Source: Polyangiaceae bacterium (GTDB taxonomy: Bacteria > Myxococcota_A > Polyangia > Polyangiales > Polyangiaceae). Taken from it: 64,000 nt of DNA. Below the pieces are notes generated by a model that saw only the letters and a list, made by a program, of their open reading frames with translations, did not search any database and was not told where the DNA came from. The position numbers and the translations under genes were made by a program. This document shows, piece by piece, positions 27,982 to 36,679 of this stretch. Location of the stretch: positions 124,001-188,000 of the forward strand of contig CANJMI010000001.1 of the NCBI GenBank assembly GCA_947475525.1. Reading direction: 5' to 3'. How positions within the stretch are numbered: the first letter of the stretch is position 1; each line of letters begins with the position of its first letter.

Positions 27982-30590
27982 TAGTTCAACACGGTTTTTC
28001 GGAACACGAGCTGCCCCGCCACGGCATCGATCTGAATGCTGTCGCCCGCGACGAACTCCCCCGCGAGGATCCGTTTCGCGAGCTCGTTCTCAACGAGTCG
28101 CTGGATCGCACGCTTCAACGGTCGCGCGCCATACTGCGGATCCCAGCCTTCGAGGATCAATCGGTCCTTCGCGGCATCCGTCACCTCGGCAGTTACATCG
28201 CGGTTCCCGAGTCGCGCAAGAAAGCGCCCGAGCTGAATGTCGACGATGCCGCGCATCTGCTGGCGCTCGAGTCGCTGGAAGACAACCACTTCGTCGAGGC
28301 GATTCAAGAGCTCCGGACGGAACCGCTTGCGCAAAGCTTCGCGAAACGCACGCGCCGTAAGCTCGCGCTTTTCCGTCTCCGAGATGTCCTGCTGCAGCTC
28401 GATGTCGGCGGCGATGTCGCTCCCGAGATTCGAGGTCATGATGATCACCGTGTTCTTGAAGTCGACCACGTTGCCTTGACCATCCGTCAGGTGCCCGTCA
28501 TCGAGCACCTGGAGCAGGACGTTCCACACATCGTCGTGCGCCTTCTCGACCTCGTCGAAGAGGACAATCGTGTACGGGCGTCGCCGAACCGGTTCGGTTA
28601 ACTGGCCGCCTGCCTCGTAGCCAACGTAGCCGGGCGGCGCACCGATCATGCGTGCCGTTGAGTGTCGCTCGCCGTATTCGCTCATGTCGATGCGCACCAG
28701 CGCGCGCTCGTCGTCGAACAAGAGCTCCGCCAGCGCACGGGCGAGCTCCGTCTTGCCAACGCCCGTCGGGCCAAGGAAGAGAAACGAGCCGATGGGCCGC
28801 CGCTCTTCTCCGAGACCCGCACGCGAACGGCGAACGGCGTTCGCGACCGCCGTAAGCGCATCCTCCTGCCCAACGACGCGCTGTCGCAGCTCATCTTCGA
28901 GGCGCAAGAGCCGCTGCATCTCGGTGGCGAGCATCTTCGAGACGGGGATCCCCGTCCACTTGGAGACCACGCCCGCGATGTCTTCATCCGTCACTTCCTC
29001 CTTGAGGAACGTCTGCGTCTTCTGAACGACGGCGAGATGTTCCCGTTGCAACGCGAGCTTTTTTTCCTCTTCGGGGATGCGGCCGTAGTGAAGCCGCGCC
29101 GCCGTCTCCAGGTCCCCCGCGCGCTGAGCTTGTTCCTCCTCGACTCGCAGCTGCTCTATCTCCTCCTTGGTTCGACGGATGATGGCGATGAACTCGCGTT
29201 CGCGGAGCCACTGGGCCCGCAGCCCATCGCGTTCGCTCCTTAGCTCTGCGATCTCGCGCTGAAGCTCACTTATTCGCGTTCGACTCACGCTGTCTTGCTC
29301 GCGCTTGAGCGACTGCTCCTCGATCTGCAACGTCATGAGCCTTCGCTCGAGCGAATCGATCGGCAACGGCAAGCTATCGATCTCCATGCGGATCTTCGAC
29401 GCCGCTTCATCGATGAGATCGATCGCCTTGTCTGGCAGGAAGCGCTCGGTGATGTAGCGATTCGAGAGCACGGCCGCCGCAACGATCGCCGAGTCTTGAA
29501 TGCGGATACCGTGATGCACCTCGTAGCGATCCTTGAGTCCGCGCAAGATCGCGATCGTGTCTTCGACCGACGGCTGCTTTACGTAGACCTGCTGAAAGCG
29601 CCGCTCGAGGGCCTTATCCTTCTCGATGCGCTTGCGGTATTCATCCAGGGTCGTGGCTCCGATGCACCGCAGCTCACCCCGCGCGAGTGCGGGTTTCAGC
29701 ATATTGGCCGCGTCGATCGCTCCCTCCGCGCCGCCCGCTCCGACGAGCATGTGAAGCTCGTCGATGAAGAGCACGATGCGACCATCGGACGCCGACACCT
29801 CCTTCAACACCGCCTTCAAGCGCTCCTCGAACTCGCCGCGAAACTTCGCACCGGCAACGAGAGAGGCCAGATCGAGTGAGAGCAGTTGTTTGTCCTTCAG
29901 CGACTCGGGGACATCTCCATTGACGATGCGGACAGCGATCCCCTCGACAATGGCGGTCTTGCCGACGCCGGGCTCCCCTATCAACACGGGGTTGTTCTTC
30001 GTGCGACGAGTCAGCACCTGCATCACTCGACGGATTTCTTCATCCCGCCCAATCACCGGATCGAGCTTCCCCGCGCGGGCTCGACTCGTCAGATCGTGGC
30101 AGTACTTCTCGAGCGCCTGGAGCTTTCCCTCTGGCTCGCGGTCGGTTATCCGCTGCGAGCCGCGCATGACCTTCAGCGCGCTCACGAGTTTGTCGAGACT
30201 GAGCCCCGAGGACTCGAGCGCACCCTGCACCTCGCGGTCCTTTCGGGCAGCTGCTAGGAGCACGTGCTCGGTCGAGATGTACTCGTCGCCCATCGCCTTC
30301 GCCTCAGCCTCGGCGGTCTGCAACACCACGAGGGTGCGCGAGGACAACCGCGGCTCGCCGCCGCCGCTCGCCTGAGGAAAACGCGCGACACGGCGCTCGA
30401 GATCGCGTGTCAGCCCGGGGAGATTTCCGCCGGCCTTCTCGACGAGCGGAGGCACGACGCCGTCGGTCTGCTCGACGAGCGCGATGGCAAGGTGCTCGGG
30501 GTGGATCTCGGGGTTGCCGCGCCGGCTCGCTTGCTCCGCGGCCGAACGGAGCGCCTGCTGCGCTTTGCTCGTCATCTTCTCGATGCTCAT
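27981..30590 (-). CDS. clpB: ATP-dependent disaggregase ClpB
   Basis: 869-residue Hsp100 that resolves protein aggregates with DnaK. Clp-N repeats (about 1-150), first AAA+ module with Walker A GEPGVGKT (205-212), the coiled-coil middle domain characteristic of ClpB (about 400-520, [16 protein letters not shown]), second AAA+ module with GPTGVGKT (607-614), sensor and C-terminal D2-small domain. No ClpP-binding IGF/L loop noticed. The start MSIEKM has AGGGAA 8 bases upstream; the longer frame starting upstream is not conserved. The 173-base divergent gap with the esterase gene shows no CIRCE element. Confidence 0.97.
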   Translation of the reverse strand: MSIEKMTSKAQQALRSAAEQASRRGNPEIHPEHLAIALVEQTDGVVPPLVEKAGGNLPGLTRDLERRVARFPQASGGGEPRLSSRTLVVLQTAEAEAKAMGDEYISTEHVLLAAARKDREVQGALESSGLSLDKLVSALKVMRGSQRITDREPEGKLQALEKYCHDLTSRARAGKLDPVIGRDEEIRRVMQVLTRRTKNNPVLIGEPGVGKTAIVEGIAVRIVNGDVPESLKDKQLLSLDLASLVAGAKFRGEFEERLKAVLKEVSASDGRIVLFIDELHMLVGAGGAEGAIDAANMLKPALARGELRCIGATTLDEYRKRIEKDKALERRFQQVYVKQPSVEDTIAILRGLKDRYEVHHGIRIQDSAIVAAAVLSNRYITERFLPDKAIDLIDEAASKIRMEIDSLPLPIDSLERRLMTLQIEEQSLKREQDSVSRTRISELQREIAELRSERDGLRAQWLREREFIAIIRRTKEEIEQLRVEEEQAQRAGDLETAARLHYGRIPEEEKKLALQREHLAVVQKTQTFLKEEVTDEDIAGVVSKWTGIPVSKMLATEMQRLLRLEDELRQRVVGQEDALTAVANAVRRSRAGLGEERRPIGSFLFLGPTGVGKTELARALAELLFDDERALVRIDMSEYGERHSTARMIGAPPGYVGYEAGGQLTEPVRRRPYTIVLFDEVEKAHDDVWNVLLQVLDDGHLTDGQGNVVDFKNTVIIMTSNLGSDIAADIELQQDISETEKRELTARAFREALRKRFRPELLNRLDEVVVFQRLERQQMRGIVDIQLGRFLARLGNRDVTAEVTDAAKDRLILEGWDPQYGARPLKRAIQRLVENELAKRILAGEFVAGDSIQIDAVAGQLVFRKTVLN

Positions 30591-30763
30591 CGCTAATTCC
30601 CTGTCTCCCGTTGAAGTCGCGGCGAAGCTAACCACGCGCAACGGGGCCGCAAGACCGCCGGCACGTGCGTTGCCCCCCGACCTGACATTGCGCCCCACGG
30701 TATCGACCGGCCAGCCGGCCTATGGCACGATAAGCTCCGCCCCACCCAGAGAGGATCGACACC

Positions 30764-31894
30764 ATGTTCACCCGCTCCATCCCATTGCTCGCCGTGCTCC
30801 TTCTCGCCTGCAGCGGCACGGCCAGCTCGACCCTCGACACCGCCAGCGGGGGAGGCACCGGTTCCCCTTCCGCAGGAGCCGGCGGCCAGTCGACTTTCGA
30901 CGGCAGCTCGACTTCGGACGGCCCCGCGGTCGGCGTGACCACGGCCACCTCGAGCAGCAGCGGCAGCGGTGGCATGTCCACCCAGTTGGGCTGCTTCGAC
31001 GAGCCTCCTGCTGACGCGCCACCCCTCAGCGCACTCGTCGACGCCACCGGTTGCCCCGACGTCAAGGCGGGCGCCAACACCGTCGACAATCGAACATTTT
31101 TGCTCGCCGTCCCAAGCGACCTCCAGCCAGACGAAAAGCTCCCCGTGGTGTTTCTTTGGCATTGGCTCGGGGGCAGTGGCCAGGGCTTCCTGAACAAGGC
31201 CGAGGTCCAAACAGCCGTCGACCACTACCGCTTTATCGGCGTCGCGATGGAAGCCAAAGGCGACCTCCCCTTCAAGTGGCCATTCCTCTCCGCGTCGACT
31301 CCCGTCGTCGGCAACTCGGAGAAGCGCGTCCAGGAGGATCTCTCCTTTTTCGACCGCACACTCGCGTGCGTGAATCACTCGTTCAACATCAATCGCCAAT
31401 GCATCTCGAGCGTGGGAGTGAGTGCCGGTGCGCTCTTCACCCAAGTGCTCGCAGGAAAACGCAGCGAGGTTCTCTCCTCTTTCGAATCTCTGTCCGGCGG
31501 CGAAGGCGACCCCGTCCGTTCATGGAATGAAGGCCCGCGCGCGCTTCCGGCGATGGTGCTTTGGGGCGGTCCTACCGACAGTTGCGCCGGCATCTTTAGC
31601 TTCGACCAGCTCTCCAAGAGCTTGGCGAACAAGCTCGCAAAGAATGAGCACTTCCTCCTTGAATGCATCCACAACTGCGGCCACTCGGTGCCGCCGTTCG
31701 AGCCACTTCCGAGCTCGCCGACAACCTTTGGCGTGATGTGGGAGTTTGTGCTGGACCACCCGCGCTGGCTCAAGGCTGGCGATTCGCCGTGGCTGAAGAA
31801 GGGCTTTCCCGAGGGCTTCCCGAGCTGGTGCAGCATGGGCGTCGGAAAAGCGACTCCGCGCGTCGGCGCATGCAAGGAAAAGTCGAGCTGCTGA
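30764..31894 (+). CDS. Alpha/beta-hydrolase-like esterase lipoprotein
   Basis: 376 residues. Lipobox LLLACSG (Cys16), a roughly 60-residue Gly/Ser/Thr linker, then a hydrolase domain resembling polyhydroxyalkanoate depolymerase/feruloyl esterase types: LPVVFLWHWLGG (oxyanion-hole strand), nucleophile elbow GVSAG, and CIHNCGHSVPP as the likely catalytic His with paired Cys. It should act on the cell surface or be released outside, on an ester substrate that the sequence does not reveal. The start ATG gives the signal peptide directly and has GAGAGG about 9 bases upstream. Convergent with the DUF2804 gene, 10 bases away. Confidence 0.8.
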   Translation: MFTRSIPLLAVLLLACSGTASSTLDTASGGGTGSPSAGAGGQSTFDGSSTSDGPAVGVTTATSSSSGSGGMSTQLGCFDEPPADAPPLSALVDATGCPDVKAGANTVDNRTFLLAVPSDLQPDEKLPVVFLWHWLGGSGQGFLNKAEVQTAVDHYRFIGVAMEAKGDLPFKWPFLSASTPVVGNSEKRVQEDLSFFDRTLACVNHSFNINRQCISSVGVSAGALFTQVLAGKRSEVLSSFESLSGGEGDPVRSWNEGPRALPAMVLWGGPTDSCAGIFSFDQLSKSLANKLAKNEHFLLECIHNCGHSVPPFEPLPSSPTTFGVMWEFVLDHPRWLKAGDSPWLKKGFPEGFPSWCSMGVGKATPRVGACKEKSSC

Positions 31895-31904
31895 GGCGGA
31901 CGCC

Positions 31905-33056
31905 TTACCACTTCGCGAAGTGCTGCTCGACGACACCGTAGACGTTGTCGAGTGTGAACGTCGCACCGTCCCGACGACGCAGGGTCCCCGAAAACCTACC
32001 GTAAGGCTGGTGAAAACGGCTGACCAGGATGCCGGCATTGATGTCCTCGGCTCGCTCGCCCACAGGCGCGAACGTCAGATCCACAAGGCCCTCGAGATCC
32101 CGTATGCGCCAGGGCTTCATCAACTCACGGTTGTCGTACTCAAAGTGCACACTTCCAAGTTTCACACACGCATCGCCGAGCCATAACGCCGACTCACCGG
32201 CCTCGTCACCGCTGGACGAGGGCGGCTCGTCCGGGCGCCGCCCCGTCGTCAAATTCCAGCCGATTCGGGTGCCTTCGGTTGCGTGTCCGCTCGCTGCCGC
32301 CCAGTTCCAATACGTCTCGCGCACGCGATGGCCGCGGTTGTAGTCAATCCCGGCGAGGCCCTCCCCGACGGCGAAGGCGTCCCCGAGTGTTCCCGCACGC
32401 AAGGTGCCGCTCGCTTCGAGGGCATAACACTTGTGAGTGTAAATCCAGCGTCCGGGTGCAGACTCCTCGACAACAATGATGGGCTCGGGTTTGCGGCCAT
32501 TGTCGCGGATGAGAATGTCGGCGACGAGAGGGGGGCGCGCACCAAAGTGCTTACGTCCTACCAGGTTCGCGACGATGCGACGCTCCCCACGAGCGGAGTC
32601 ATTGTGCAGCGCAAGCGTACCGAACCCGGGCCAGCGAATGCTCGTCGTTCCATCGATCGAGTTCGCCGCGATCGTGATCCCAGCGGCGCCAGGTGTCAGC
32701 GTCGAGTACTCGTAGGTCTCGCCCGTCTGCCGACAGACCACGTAGGCGAAGGCGTTGCCGAGATAACCCGCGTCGACGACCGCACAAGCGAAGAGCAGCT
32801 TGTCGGTAACCACGCTCGTGTAGTGCCACTGCTTGAGGCGCAACGCGCTGAAGGCTCGCTCGATCGGCGCGAACGGCGTGCCGCGCAGTCGCGAGAGCGG
32901 ATGCACGACTGGAGCCGCATCGAGACTCGCGTCGACAAACGGGCGGTCGAACCAACCTGTGTGCACCCGCCCGTCACTCTCGACGATGCGCGCCGGCGTT
33001 GACATGGGCGCAGCATCGCGAGTGTTCCGGTCTTGCGGTTCCGTGGGCGAAGGCAT
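31905..33056 (-). CDS. DUF2804 protein
   Basis: About 383 residues matching DUF2804, a beta-rich domain resembling lipocalin-type hydratases. Family-like stretches: SRLRGTPFAPIERAFSALRLKQWHYTS, GIDYNRGHRVRETYWNWAAASG, and GWNLTTG. No biochemical role is established for the family. Start uncertain: the ATG chosen has GGAGG only one base before it, and an ATG 17 codons downstream (33005) is a good alternative that would leave a shorter leader. Divergent from the EamA transporter. Confidence 0.82.
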   Translation of the reverse strand: MPSPTEPQDRNTRDAAPMSTPARIVESDGRVHTGWFDRPFVDASLDAAPVVHPLSRLRGTPFAPIERAFSALRLKQWHYTSVVTDKLLFACAVVDAGYLGNAFAYVVCRQTGETYEYSTLTPGAAGITIAANSIDGTTSIRWPGFGTLALHNDSARGERRIVANLVGRKHFGARPPLVADILIRDNGRKPEPIIVVEESAPGRWIYTHKCYALEASGTLRAGTLGDAFAVGEGLAGIDYNRGHRVRETYWNWAAASGHATEGTRIGWNLTTGRRPDEPPSSSGDEAGESALWLGDACVKLGSVHFEYDNRELMKPWRIRDLEGLVDLTFAPVGERAEDINAGILVSRFHQPYGRFSGTLRRRDGATFTLDNVYGVVEQHFAKW

Positions 33057-33122
33057 GCCTCCAGTCTGCGTCGCCCGGGCGAGTTCGTCCACGCCTGCGT
33101 TTTTTGGAAGTATCGTCACGGC

Positions 33123-34016
33123 ATGCCTCGAGCCGTTCCTCCTGCGGACGTCGGGCGGCATCGCCTTGCCGTCGTCGGCGCGGCGCTCCTCTTTTCAACG
33201 GGTGGGGCTGGCATCAAGTGGAGCGCGCTCGGTGGTTGGCATATCGCCGGGCTGAGGTCGGCCGTTGCTGCCATCGCCCTCGCGGCGCTGTTCCCGAGCG
33301 TGCGGCGCGGCTTCAGCCTGGCGACTCTCGGGGTGGGCTGCGCCTTTGCCTCGTGCCTCGTGCTCTTCGTTCTTGGCAACAAGCTGACCACCGCCGCGAA
33401 CACGATTTTCCTGCAATCCGCCGCGCCGCTCTACTTGCTGTTGCTCGCGCCACGACTCCTGGGTGAGCACATTCGGCGGCGCGACCTCCTCGTGATGGGC
33501 GTGCTCGCTTCAGGGCTCGCCTTGTTTTATCTCGAGGGCGCTCCGGCCACACTCTCCGCACCGCGGCCGCTCTTGGGCAATCTCCTCGCGACGGCATCGG
33601 GCTTCGCCTGGGCGTGCACGTTGCTTGGTTTGCGGTGGCAAGAAGAGAGAGGGCGCGAGCCTGGTGAAGCGATGCGCAGCGTCTTTGCGGGCAACGTCAT
33701 CGCGGTCTTGGCCTGCGCGGGCCCCATGCTGAGCGGCGGTTTCGAGGCGCTGGGAGCGTTCGACGTCGCGATCGTCCTCTATCTCGGCGTCGTGCAAATC
33801 GGCGTCGCCTATGCGCTCCTCACCTACGGGCTGCGAGGGGTGGGCGCCTTCGAGGGCTCGCTTTTGATTCTGGTCGAGCCTGCCGTAAGCCCACTCTGGA
33901 CATGGTGGCTGCACGGGGAGCGAAGCGGGCCGCTGGCGCTCCTTGGTGGCGGCCTCATTCTCGCCGCGTCGACAGTGAAAGGCTGGCTCGACAGGAGAGC
34001 TTCGCCGGCGGATTAG
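33123..34016 (+). CDS. EamA/DMT-family transporter
   Basis: 297 residues, about ten membrane helices in two EamA repeats (roughly residues 12-140 and 158-290). DMT features: VVGAALLFSTGGAGIKWSAL at the start, AANTIFLQSAAPLYLLLLAP (repeat 1 end) and LLILVEPAVSPLWTWWLHGE (repeat 2 end). It likely exports a small metabolite or amino acid; substrate unknown. The ATG chosen gives the normal short cytoplasmic leader. Its 3' neighbour starts 37 bases later on the same strand. Confidence 0.9.
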   Translation: MPRAVPPADVGRHRLAVVGAALLFSTGGAGIKWSALGGWHIAGLRSAVAAIALAALFPSVRRGFSLATLGVGCAFASCLVLFVLGNKLTTAANTIFLQSAAPLYLLLLAPRLLGEHIRRRDLLVMGVLASGLALFYLEGAPATLSAPRPLLGNLLATASGFAWACTLLGLRWQEERGREPGEAMRSVFAGNVIAVLACAGPMLSGGFEALGAFDVAIVLYLGVVQIGVAYALLTYGLRGVGAFEGSLLILVEPAVSPLWTWWLHGERSGPLALLGGGLILAASTVKGWLDRRASPAD

Positions 34017-34053
34017 TTGTCCCGTCGAAGGCGCCGCTGCGATCCTTTGAGGC

Positions 34054-34341
34054 ATGCGCACCATGACGGATGAAGGCTTCGTGTGGCTCGAGGAGTCGAC
34101 CGTGACGCCGGCGCGGACGGTAAGCCTCGCGCCGCAATTGACGGCACATCTGACACCACATCTGACGGCACATCCGGAGCCGCTCGTGCGTTGGCGGGCG
34201 TCGCCCCGCCGAAGTTTGACCGTCCGTCTGCTCTCGGTCGCGCGCGCTGCGATTCAGGGGCGAAACGCGTTCTTGGACGCTTGCTTGCACCTGACCGACG
34301 CGCTCACAGCGGAGCTTGGGCGCACACTGCACGCGCCGTGA
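34054..34341 (+). CDS. Small hypothetical protein coupled to a 2OG oxygenase
   Basis: 95 residues with no recognised family. Features: an N-terminal acidic stretch (TDEGFVWLEE), a short periodic section LTAHLTPHLTAHPEP, a basic centre (RWRASPRRSLTVRLL) and a C-terminal helix. The case for it being real is its position: it opens 37 bases after the transporter gene, and its TGA overlaps the GTG of the oxygenase (GTGA). An ATG three codons in (34063) has GAGG 10 bases upstream and may be the true start. It could instead be a translated leader. Confidence 0.4.
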   Translation: MRTMTDEGFVWLEESTVTPARTVSLAPQLTAHLTPHLTAHPEPLVRWRASPRRSLTVRLLSVARAAIQGRNAFLDACLHLTDALTAELGRTLHAP

Positions 34342-34940
34342 AAAGCCCGCGGAATTCCTCGATCGAGTGGCTTGGTCGCGAACGCTTTTTTGCCGCGCGC
34401 ATCCGACAGTTTCTCCCCACCGGCGAGCGCAACGCCCTCTTTCGCGCGGCCGTCGCGGAGAGAAAATACTTCGTCGAAGCAAGCACGGGCGGCGCAGACG
34501 ACCACCGACGGGCGTTCGTGCACTACACGACGGTCGACGAGGCGGATGAGCTCGTCGCACGGGTTCGCGAGGTCGCGCCGGAAGTGGCTCTTGGACTTGG
34601 CGTGGAGCTGCCGCGAGTCGCGCGTATCGAACGGCAGCTGACGGTTCATCTCGACGGTGGTTTCTACCGCCCGCACCGCGACAACCAAGGCCTGGAGGCG
34701 AGCTCGCGCGCGCTCAGTTACGTCTATTTTTTTCACGGTATCCAGCGTTGGAAGGGGGGCGAGCTCGTGCTCGAGGAAGGCGAGCCGGTGGTGATCGATC
34801 CCGAAGACAATTCGCTCGTGTTTTTCGACTCGAGCCTCCTCCACCAAGTGAGGCCGCTCGTCGCATCGATGCCGCTCGCCTTCGAGGAGGGCCGCTTCAC
34901 GATCAACGGCTGGGTCTGGCGCGATCCGCTCACGCCCTGA
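34338..34940 (+). CDS. 2-oxoglutarate-Fe(II) dioxygenase
   Basis: 200 residues, prolyl-4-hydroxylase-like fold. Iron ligands H113 and D115 (YRPHRDN) with distal H169 (LLHQV) and a probable oxoglutarate-binding R185 (EEGRF). The preceding LTVHLDGGFY and the following FFHGIQRWKGGELVL strands fit the double-stranded beta-helix. It should hydroxylate an unknown protein or small molecule. GTG start from the overlap with the small upstream ORF; the longer in-frame region upstream is Arg/Ala-rich and not protein-like. Confidence 0.85.
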   Translation: MKSPRNSSIEWLGRERFFAARIRQFLPTGERNALFRAAVAERKYFVEASTGGADDHRRAFVHYTTVDEADELVARVREVAPEVALGLGVELPRVARIERQLTVHLDGGFYRPHRDNQGLEASSRALSYVYFFHGIQRWKGGELVLEEGEPVVIDPEDNSLVFFDSSLLHQVRPLVASMPLAFEEGRFTINGWVWRDPLTP

Positions 34941-34966
34941 GCCTCGGTCGTGCGGGCTCGCGAAGC

Positions 34967-35791
34967 TCAGGGTCGGCGGAAAGATTTGCGCTTGGCCTCG
35001 CCTGCTCGCGCGAGCATCGGCCGGAGAAACTCGGCCGCCTCGGGCGCCCAGTCGGCGGCGCGGGCGAGCCATTTACGAGCGCGAGGCAGCGCGACCTCGA
35101 GCGGGCGCTTTCGGAGGACTTCGTCCGTCAGCACGTTCGCCACTTCCTCGGCGGTAAGGATCCTCGGAGCCGAAAACACGAGGTTCGCTTCGTCGTACTC
35201 CGTTTGTTTGTCGAGCATCGGGGTCGCCACGGCGTCGGGACAGACCACCGTCACCGCAACGCCGCGCGGGCGCAGCTCCGCCGCCGCCGCCAATGAAAAT
35301 GCTCGCACCGCGTACTTTGTTGCCGAGTAGAGGGCGAGCCCCGGGACGGGCCCGTAGGCGGCCATCGATGCGATGTTGACGATGTGACCCGCGCCCCTTT
35401 GCACCATGTGCGCCGCGCCGTAACGCGTGCCGAGCATGACGCCCTTCACGTTGACCGAGAGGTGCCGATCGATGTCGCTGACGTCGAACTCGTGGACCCA
35501 GCCCGGCGAGAGAAAACCCGCCACGTTGTAGAGGACATCGAGCCCACCAAAGCGTCGCACGGCTTCCTCGAGCGCCGCTTGCCAGTCCTTCGGTTCCGTC
35601 ACGTCGAGGCGCGCGCGAACGAGCTCGCCACCCGACCACTGGGCACTCGCTTTCAAAAGCGCGTCGGGATCCCGATCCGTCGCGAGCACCTTCGCCCCCG
35701 CTGCGAGGAGCTTCGCGGCAACGGCACACCCGATTCCGCTCGCCGCGCCGGTGAGGAGAACTCGCAAGCCTTCATTGGACGAGCGCGTCAT
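34967..35791 (-). CDS. SDR-family oxidoreductase
   Basis: 274-residue classical short-chain dehydrogenase. NAD(P) motif TGAASGIG (14-21), NVAG (89-92), catalytic S142, Y155 and K159 (YSATK). D39 after the second strand suggests NAD preference. It has a C-terminal extension of about 40 residues rich in Arg/Ala. The ATG overlaps the stop of the Holin-X gene (ATGA), so it is the last gene of a three-gene unit. Convergent with the oxygenase gene. Substrate unknown; lipid or polyketide carbonyls are common for such family members. Confidence 0.92.
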   Translation of the reverse strand: MTRSSNEGLRVLLTGAASGIGCAVAAKLLAAGAKVLATDRDPDALLKASAQWSGGELVRARLDVTEPKDWQAALEEAVRRFGGLDVLYNVAGFLSPGWVHEFDVSDIDRHLSVNVKGVMLGTRYGAAHMVQRGAGHIVNIASMAAYGPVPGLALYSATKYAVRAFSLAAAAELRPRGVAVTVVCPDAVATPMLDKQTEYDEANLVFSAPRILTAEEVANVLTDEVLRKRPLEVALPRARKWLARAADWAPEAAEFLRPMLARAGEAKRKSFRRP

Positions 35792-36177
35792 GGCTCGGTC
35801 AGCGACGCGACCGTCCGGCGCACGAGGGCGCGGGTCTCAACAAGAACGGGACGACGAAGCCGCATGCGCGCCATCACCAGAAGCACGAGGGTAATGAGCA
35901 GGTCTCCGAGCGCCACAACCGCGCACGCCTCACTCCAGCGCCACGAGAACTCGCGGTGGAGCTCGATGATAAGGGCGGCATGGAGACCCCCGAGCGCGAG
36001 CAAGGTGCCGATGGCTGCGAGCACGAGAAGGACCGCCGCGCCGAAGAGACGCCGCAGGTCGCTTGAGACTTCACGCTGGGCGTACTCGACATGGACCCCA
36101 AGCATTGTGCCGAGCGCACGGAGCCAACCGGAGCCAGCGAAGCCGGGCTCGCGCGGACCTTCGCCGGTGTCAGCCAC
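35788..36177 (-). CDS. Holin-X/phage-holin-superfamily-III-like membrane protein
   Basis: 129 residues with two long hydrophobic helices (about 45-75 and 85-108) joined by a short polar loop, after an amphipathic N-terminal segment (VEYAQREVSSDLRRL). That is the pattern of Holin-X proteins, which despite the name are usually chromosomal and stress-linked. It overlaps the upstream DUF883-like gene by 8 bases and the downstream SDR by 4. The pairing with a DUF883-like protein is common in other genomes and points to an envelope-stress role, not phage lysis. Confidence 0.8.
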   Translation of the reverse strand: MADTGEGPREPGFAGSGWLRALGTMLGVHVEYAQREVSSDLRRLFGAAVLLVLAAIGTLLALGGLHAALIIELHREFSWRWSEACAVVALGDLLITLVLLVMARMRLRRPVLVETRALVRRTVASLTEP

Positions 36178-36601
36178 GACGAGCGTTCCCTCGCAAGGCG
36201 AGCCCTAGCAAAAAGCCCAATCCAAGGGCGACGAGCAGACTCGCGATCGGATTGCGCCGTACCTGGACGGTCGCTTCCTCGAGCGCCTGCGACTTGAGAT
36301 CGCGCGCGACGCCACCGGCTCGCGATTGAATTCGGCGCATCAGCTCGTTCCAGTCGGCCACGGAAAATGCGGGTGTGTTTGGCTCGACAGCCGCTCGGCG
36401 TAGCTCCTCGAGCTGACGACGAACCAGGACACGCGTGTGCTCGGTGGCAGCGGCTACCAACGCCACGACGCTATCGACATCCCCGTTCGTCGCCTCGAGC
36501 AAGGCCGGGTCGACCACCGGCCATTCTTCACGAATGAGCGCGCTTATCTTCGGAAATTCCTGCCCAAACGAGCGTGCTTCTGTCGACGATTCCGCGTCCA
36601 T
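36170..36601 (-). CDS. DUF883/ElaB-like tail-anchored protein
   Basis: 143 residues: a soluble helical region with coiled-coil character (about 45-105) and a C-terminal membrane helix NPIASLLVALGLGFLLGLALRG, the signature of the ElaB/YqjD/DUF883 group. E. coli relatives bind ribosomes at the inner membrane in stationary phase; whether that holds here is not known. The start has GAGGGGCGG directly upstream. First gene of the DUF883/Holin-X/SDR unit and 78 bases from the gyrB stop on the same strand. Confidence 0.75.
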   Translation of the reverse strand: MDAESSTEARSFGQEFPKISALIREEWPVVDPALLEATNGDVDSVVALVAAATEHTRVLVRRQLEELRRAAVEPNTPAFSVADWNELMRRIQSRAGGVARDLKSQALEEATVQVRRNPIASLLVALGLGFLLGLALRGNARRG

Positions 36602-36679
36602 CCGCCCCTCTTTTCGTCCCGTCTGCTGCCGTGCGCCCAGCAGCCGATCTGCCACGCGCTTCTCACGTGGTCGACACCC

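Noticed and set aside
30591-30763. CIRCE element before clpB
   Set aside because: No TTAGCACTC-N9-GAGTGCTAA or near match in the gap.
35788-36177. Prophage lysis gene
   Set aside because: The Holin-X protein has no phage genes around it and pairs with a DUF883-like protein, the usual chromosomal context.
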